64,000 bases of DNA from contig CAXOVY010000003.1 in NCBI GenBank assembly GCA_964213355.1, positions 21,295 to 85,294 on the forward strand, written 5' to 3'. The position numbers and the translations under genes were made by a program. This DNA is from JBAXAM01 sp964213355 (GTDB lineage Bacteria > Pseudomonadota > Gammaproteobacteria > UBA9339). Below, one piece after another: positions 60,358-64,000 of the stretch (its first letter is position 1; each line of letters begins with the position of its first letter). Below the pieces are notes generated by a model, which saw only the letters and a program-made list of their open reading frames with translations, had not been told where the DNA came from and made no database searches.

Positions 60358-62037
60358 ATGAAAATGAAAAAAAATAACACAACAAAAAAATTAGTATTTC
60401 TTTTACCGGCACTGTTTTTTGCAGGTAATGAAATGATTTTTGCCAATTCAGATTCAAGTTCAAAAGATAATTCCAGCGCTTCAAGCGTAGTTAGCAAAGA
60501 AAGCGTAGCTGGAAAAAAGAAAACATGTGAATTGTGTGAACATATAAAGGTTGAACCAGCAGCTGCAACAAAAGAGATAACAATAGAAGCTAGCGGAAAT
60601 AATTATCAGCCCTATGTACAAGTTGGTGGCACACGATTTTTTAATGTACACGAATCTAAGGCAGCAGCCACTGCTGATTTATTTATTCCCCTTTGGCAGA
60701 ACGGTCTCACCGATTTGATTTTTACTGACTTAAGGGTAAACGATCGTAGCGGAACTCCTTTTGAAGGAAACATTCATCTAGGTTATCGCCATTTATTTTC
60801 AGAGAGCCAACAATCGATTGGGCTTTATGGAGCTTTTGATCGCAAGAAAACGCAATTCGGTAATTATTTTAACCAATTTACTTTTGGTGGCGAATACTGG
60901 ATTCAGGATTGGTTTGTTGGAGCTAACTATTATCAACCAATCGGTAACACTGAAAAGCTCATTGATAGAGTAATAATAGATATAACCCCTCTTGTTGCTG
61001 ATCAAGCAATAATGGGAGTTAATTTAACAAGTGAAAAAGCAATGCCAGGTGTAGATGCCGAAGTAGGCTATGAGTTCACAGAAGGTTTGGTGGGATATGT
61101 TGGTGGATATTATTTTGGCGCAAACAACGCCGCTACCGTTTATGGTCCGCGTGCAAGACTGGCTTATGATTGGTCCTTGAGTAATGGCAGAAGAATTTTA
61201 GGAATATTTGACAAGGTTGGTTTAGAAGCAGGTATTCAAAGAGACAAACCAAGAGGCGTGACCGGATATCTAAGTGTCAATGTTAGAATCGGTTGGCTAT
61301 TTGATAAGAAAGCGGCATTACAAGGGATTTCTCGCCATATGATTGATCCAGTTCGTCGAGATATAGATATTGTTTCCGGTAGTGTAACTAAGAAAGAACT
61401 AAAAGCATTATCGTTCGAAGATATGCTAAATCGAGAATTTGAGAAAGATCCGGGATATATAGCTGCTGCCCCTACAGTGAAGGCGGAATTAGATGAACGA
61501 GTAGACAGTGCAATCAAAGCAATGCCAGAGGATAAACTTCTCAATCTTGATATTGATAAAACTTCATATCATCCTAGTGTAAAAGCAGGAATTCGTGTTC
61601 ATCGCGAGCATGTACTAAATAGAACTAATCACAATGGTTTTGAATACTATAAGAAGACTTATTTATGGTTGAATGATCCGGTTTATAGTAGTGTAAACGC
61701 CAATGCTATAATTGAATTAGGTGCTTCCTTTGAAAAGCTAAGTAAAGACTATAATTCAGGTAATATAGTGAATTTCAGTGCTGTCAAGGATATCCTAATA
61801 AAAATCCCAAAGAGTGATACTAGATTTGCAGGGATTAAGAAAGATGTTTTTCAGATAATGAAAGATATAAATAGTATTAAAGGTAAGGCAAATGAATTTG
61901 CTAAGAACCAGTCAATAAATGGTGGAATGGGTGGAAGTATTATTAGTAACATGAATAAATTGGGGTTGTTTGGTGGTGGTTGTACTACTAAGTTACTTAC
62001 CGATTTAGTAAATAATTCCAATACTAAAATAAAATAA
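60358..62037 (+). CDS. Inverse autotransporter (invasin/intimin-type) beta-barrel protein
   Basis: Probable outer-membrane adhesin. Signal peptide at residues 1-30 (cut near IFANS). A short Ser-rich linker and a Cys pair (CELC) precede an IAT beta-domain (about 70-325): NVHESKAAATADLFIPLW, GYRHLFSESQQSIGLYGAFDRKKT and FNQFTFGGEYW follow the invasin-barrel pattern. The last 230 residues are helical and replace the Ig-like domains of classical invasins. 559 residues from this ATG; a longer reading to 60310 adds 16 residues before the signal. It lies behind a CTTAA-box array. Confidence 0.8.
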   Translation: MKMKKNNTTKKLVFLLPALFFAGNEMIFANSDSSSKDNSSASSVVSKESVAGKKKTCELCEHIKVEPAAATKEITIEASGNNYQPYVQVGGTRFFNVHESKAAATADLFIPLWQNGLTDLIFTDLRVNDRSGTPFEGNIHLGYRHLFSESQQSIGLYGAFDRKKTQFGNYFNQFTFGGEYWIQDWFVGANYYQPIGNTEKLIDRVIIDITPLVADQAIMGVNLTSEKAMPGVDAEVGYEFTEGLVGYVGGYYFGANNAATVYGPRARLAYDWSLSNGRRILGIFDKVGLEAGIQRDKPRGVTGYLSVNVRIGWLFDKKAALQGISRHMIDPVRRDIDIVSGSVTKKELKALSFEDMLNREFEKDPGYIAAAPTVKAELDERVDSAIKAMPEDKLLNLDIDKTSYHPSVKAGIRVHREHVLNRTNHNGFEYYKKTYLWLNDPVYSSVNANAIIELGASFEKLSKDYNSGNIVNFSAVKDILIKIPKSDTRFAGIKKDVFQIMKDINSIKGKANEFAKNQSINGGMGGSIISNMNKLGLFGGGCTTKLLTDLVNNSNTKIK

Positions 62038-62081
62038 TTAGTAAATGTGTTTCAACTTGTCAAAATATAAAAGGGTATATT

Positions 62082-64000
62082 ATGAAAAATAAAATGGTTA
62101 AGTTATCTATAGCTTCATTGGCTGCAGTTTGTTTTGCTGCTAGCACTCCTGTTTTTTCTGAGCAAAATAGTGATGGAGTGCAGGGTAGTAGCGTGAATCC
62201 AAGCGTAGTATACGATGAATTCGGGTTTGACATATATGGTTTCGATGAAAATGGTTATGGTGAAGATGGTTGTGATGATAAAGGCTATGATAGGTTAGGT
62301 TACGATAGAAACGGACATAACGAAGAAGGTTATACAGAAAAAGAAGATAAAATACGTAAAATGTTACCTGGTCAGATTTCTGCTGCAACGGACTTGACTG
62401 CATTAAAGGCTCTTAAAGCTCAAACTACAAAATACAAGTTAGATAAAGAATATACTGCTAAGGAAACTGAGTTGACAGTTGCGCTAAAAAATCAGATTGT
62501 TGATGCAAAAGATTTGAAGACATTACAAGCTCTTGAGGGTGATGCTAACGCTCATCAATTAGGTAGCGAATACGCTGTTAAGAAAACTGAGTTAGAAACA
62601 GCGAAATTAAAAACTGATATTTCTAGTGCAGCTGATTTGACGACATTGCAGGCTCTTGAAACTCAAGCTAATGCTCATCAATTAGGTAGCGAATACGCTG
62701 TTAAGAAAACTGAGTTAGAAACAGCGAAATTAAAAACTGATATTTCTAGTGCAGCTGATTTGACGACATTGCAGGCTCTTGAAACTCAAGCTAATGCTCA
62801 TCAATTAGGTAGCGAATACGCTGTTAAGAAAACTGAGTTAGAAACAGCGAAATTAAAAACTGATATTTCTAGTGCAGCTGATTTGACGACATTGCAGGCT
62901 CTTGAAACTCAAGCTAATGCTCATCAATTAGGTAGCGAATACGCTGTTAAGAAAACTGAGTTAGAAACAGCGAAATTAAAAACTGATATTTCTAGTGCAG
63001 CTGATTTGACGACATTGCAGGCTCTTGAAACTCAAGCTAATGCTCATCAATTAGGTAGCGAATACGCTGTTAAGAAAACTGAGTTAGAAACAGCGAAATT
63101 AAAAACTGATATTTCTAGTGCAGCTGATTTGACGACATTGCAGGCTCTTGAAACTCAAGCTAATGCTCATCAATTAGGTAGCGAATACGCTGTTAAGAAA
63201 ACTGAGTTAGAAACAGCGAAATTAAAAACTGATATTTCTAGTGCAGCTGATTTGACGACATTGCAGGCTCTTGAAACTCAAGCTAATGCTCATCAATTAG
63301 GTAGCGAATACGCTGTTAAGAAAACTGAGTTAGAAACAGCGAAATTAAAAACTGATATTTCTAGTGCAGCTGATTTGACGACATTGCAGGCTCTTGAAAC
63401 TCAAGCTAATGCTCATCAATTAGGTAGCGAATACGCTGTTAAGAAAACTGAGTTAGAAACAGCGAAATTAAAAACTGATATTTCTAGTGCAGCTGATTTG
63501 ACGACATTGCAGGCTCTTGAAACTCAAGCTAATGCTCATCAATTAGGTAGCGAATACGCTGTTAAGAAAACTGAGTTAGAAACAGCGAAATTAAAAACTG
63601 ATATTTCTAGTGCAGCTGATTTGACGACATTGCAGGCTCTTGAAACTCAAGCTAATGCTCATCAATTAGGTAGCGAATACGCTGTTAAGAAAACTGAGTT
63701 AGAAACAGCGAAATTAAAAACTGATATTTCTAGTGCAGCTGATTTGACGACATTGCAGGCTCTTGAAACTCAAGCTAATGCTCATCAATTAGGTAGCGAA
63801 TACGCTGTTAAGAAAACTGAGTTAGAAACAGCGAAATTAAAAACTGATATTTCTAGTGCAGCTGATTTGACGACATTGCAGGCTCTTGAAACTCAAGCTA
63901 ATGCTCATCAATTAGGTAGCGAATACGCTGTTAAGAAAACTGAGTTAGAAACAGCGAAATTAAAAACTGATATTTCTAGTGCAGCTGATTTGACGACATT
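62082..64000 (+). CDS. Exported protein with identical 41-residue repeats (partial)
   Basis: Open frame from ATG 62082 (AAGGG seven bases upstream) through the window end without a stop, at least 639 residues. Signal peptide at residues 1-26 (cut near PVFSE). Residues about 45-87 are short GYD-type repeats (GFDENGYGEDG and so on). From about residue 98 come 40-41-residue helical repeats (unit ends LETAKLK; core DLTTLQALETQANAHQLGSEY): two diverged copies, then eleven that look identical in DNA, and a twelfth cut by the window end. No known family recognised. Probably a surface or secreted repeat protein. Confidence 0.85.
   Translation, partial: MKNKMVKLSIASLAAVCFAASTPVFSEQNSDGVQGSSVNPSVVYDEFGFDIYGFDENGYGEDGCDDKGYDRLGYDRNGHNEEGYTEKEDKIRKMLPGQISAATDLTALKALKAQTTKYKLDKEYTAKETELTVALKNQIVDAKDLKTLQALEGDANAHQLGSEYAVKKTELETAKLKTDISSAADLTTLQALETQANAHQLGSEYAVKKTELETAKLKTDISSAADLTTLQALETQANAHQLGSEYAVKKTELETAKLKTDISSAADLTTLQALETQANAHQLGSEYAVKKTELETAKLKTDISSAADLTTLQALETQANAHQLGSEYAVKKTELETAKLKTDISSAADLTTLQALETQANAHQLGSEYAVKKTELETAKLKTDISSAADLTTLQALETQANAHQLGSEYAVKKTELETAKLKTDISSAADLTTLQALETQANAHQLGSEYAVKKTELETAKLKTDISSAADLTTLQALETQANAHQLGSEYAVKKTELETAKLKTDISSAADLTTLQALETQANAHQLGSEYAVKKTELETAKLKTDISSAADLTTLQALETQANAHQLGSEYAVKKTELETAKLKTDISSAADLTTLQALETQANAHQLGSEYAVKKTELETAKLKTDISSAADLTT
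62373..64000 (+). repeat. Tandem 123-bp coding repeat array
   Basis: Eleven complete 123-bp units from 62616 to 63968 appear identical base for base, and a twelfth begins at 63969. They are preceded by one copy diverged in its first half (62493-62615) and one 120-bp diverged copy (62373-62492). The period is a multiple of three, so copy number can change without breaking the frame. The array continues beyond the window. Confidence 0.95.

Noticed and set aside
62616..64000. CRISPR array
   Set aside because: The repeats are 123 bp, directly adjacent, without spacers, and in frame within a coding sequence.

Overview
The window is AT-rich, tightly packed bacterial DNA that fits an intracellular gammaproteobacterium of the order Legionellales. 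The key evidence is a nearly complete Dot/Icm (type IVB) secretion system embedded in gammaproteobacterial housekeeping synteny: efp-epmA, rpsP-rimM-trmD-rplS, def/fmt next to dprA-smg-topA, and yhbY/rlmE-ftsH-glmM-secG-tRNA-Leu-tRNA-fMet-rimP-nusA-infB. The dot/icm genes form one block, as I recall for Coxiella-like lineages, rather than the two separated regions of Legionella pneumophila. Sequence alone does not fix the genus.

Layout. 1-4.1 kb: efp-epmA, then ychF, pth and rplY on the minus strand. 4.2-6.7 kb: icmW, a small secreted protein and icmX, behind a good sigma70-type promoter. 6.8-11.6 kb: a minus-strand run from rpsP through rimM, trmD, rplS and ogt to hldE and hldD (LPS heptose synthesis). 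11.8-13.1 kb: a decayed ISNCY-type transposase and a multi-pass membrane protein. 13.4-24.0 kb: dacB, fmt, a cupin, def, dprA, smg, topA, an unknown 181-aa gene, pgi and a conserved exported protein.

24.2-46.4 kb is the main Dot/Icm island: icmV-dotA (+), dotD-dotC-dotB (-), then icmT, icmS, an IcmR-position gene, icmQ, icmP/dotM, icmO/dotL, icmN/dotK, icmL/dotI, icmK/dotH, icmE/dotG, icmG/dotF, icmC/dotE, icmD/dotP, icmJ/dotN and icmB/dotO (all +). Together these encode the outer-membrane core (DotC/D/H/G/F/K), inner-membrane components (DotA, DotE, DotP, DotI, IcmT, IcmV), ATPases (DotB, DotO), the coupling complex (DotL/M/N with IcmS/IcmW) and the IcmQ pair. A 436-aa coiled-coil protein follows icmB and is a candidate effector.

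47.7-57.4 kb is housekeeping: a structured intergenic block, yhbY, rlmE, ftsH, glmM, secG, two tRNA genes, rimP, nusA and infB. 57.4-59.9 kb is an intact IS21-family element with a truncated gene 3' end on its right. 60.1-64 kb is a surface or exported region: an inverse-autotransporter (invasin-like) beta-barrel behind an array of CTTAA boxes, then an exported protein with at least eleven apparently nucleotide-identical 123-bp (41-residue) repeats, cut by the window end.

The most notable signals not explained by ordinary annotation are: (i) PmrA-like CTTAA tandem boxes upstream of the 181-aa unknown gene, of the inverse autotransporter, and just downstream of the predicted icmW start site; (ii) the identical 41-residue repeat array; (iii) the IcmR-position gene and the candidate effector at the end of the icm operon; (iv) the cysteine-punctuated repeat domain of DotG; (v) a GC-richer structured block between the 436-aa gene and yhbY.
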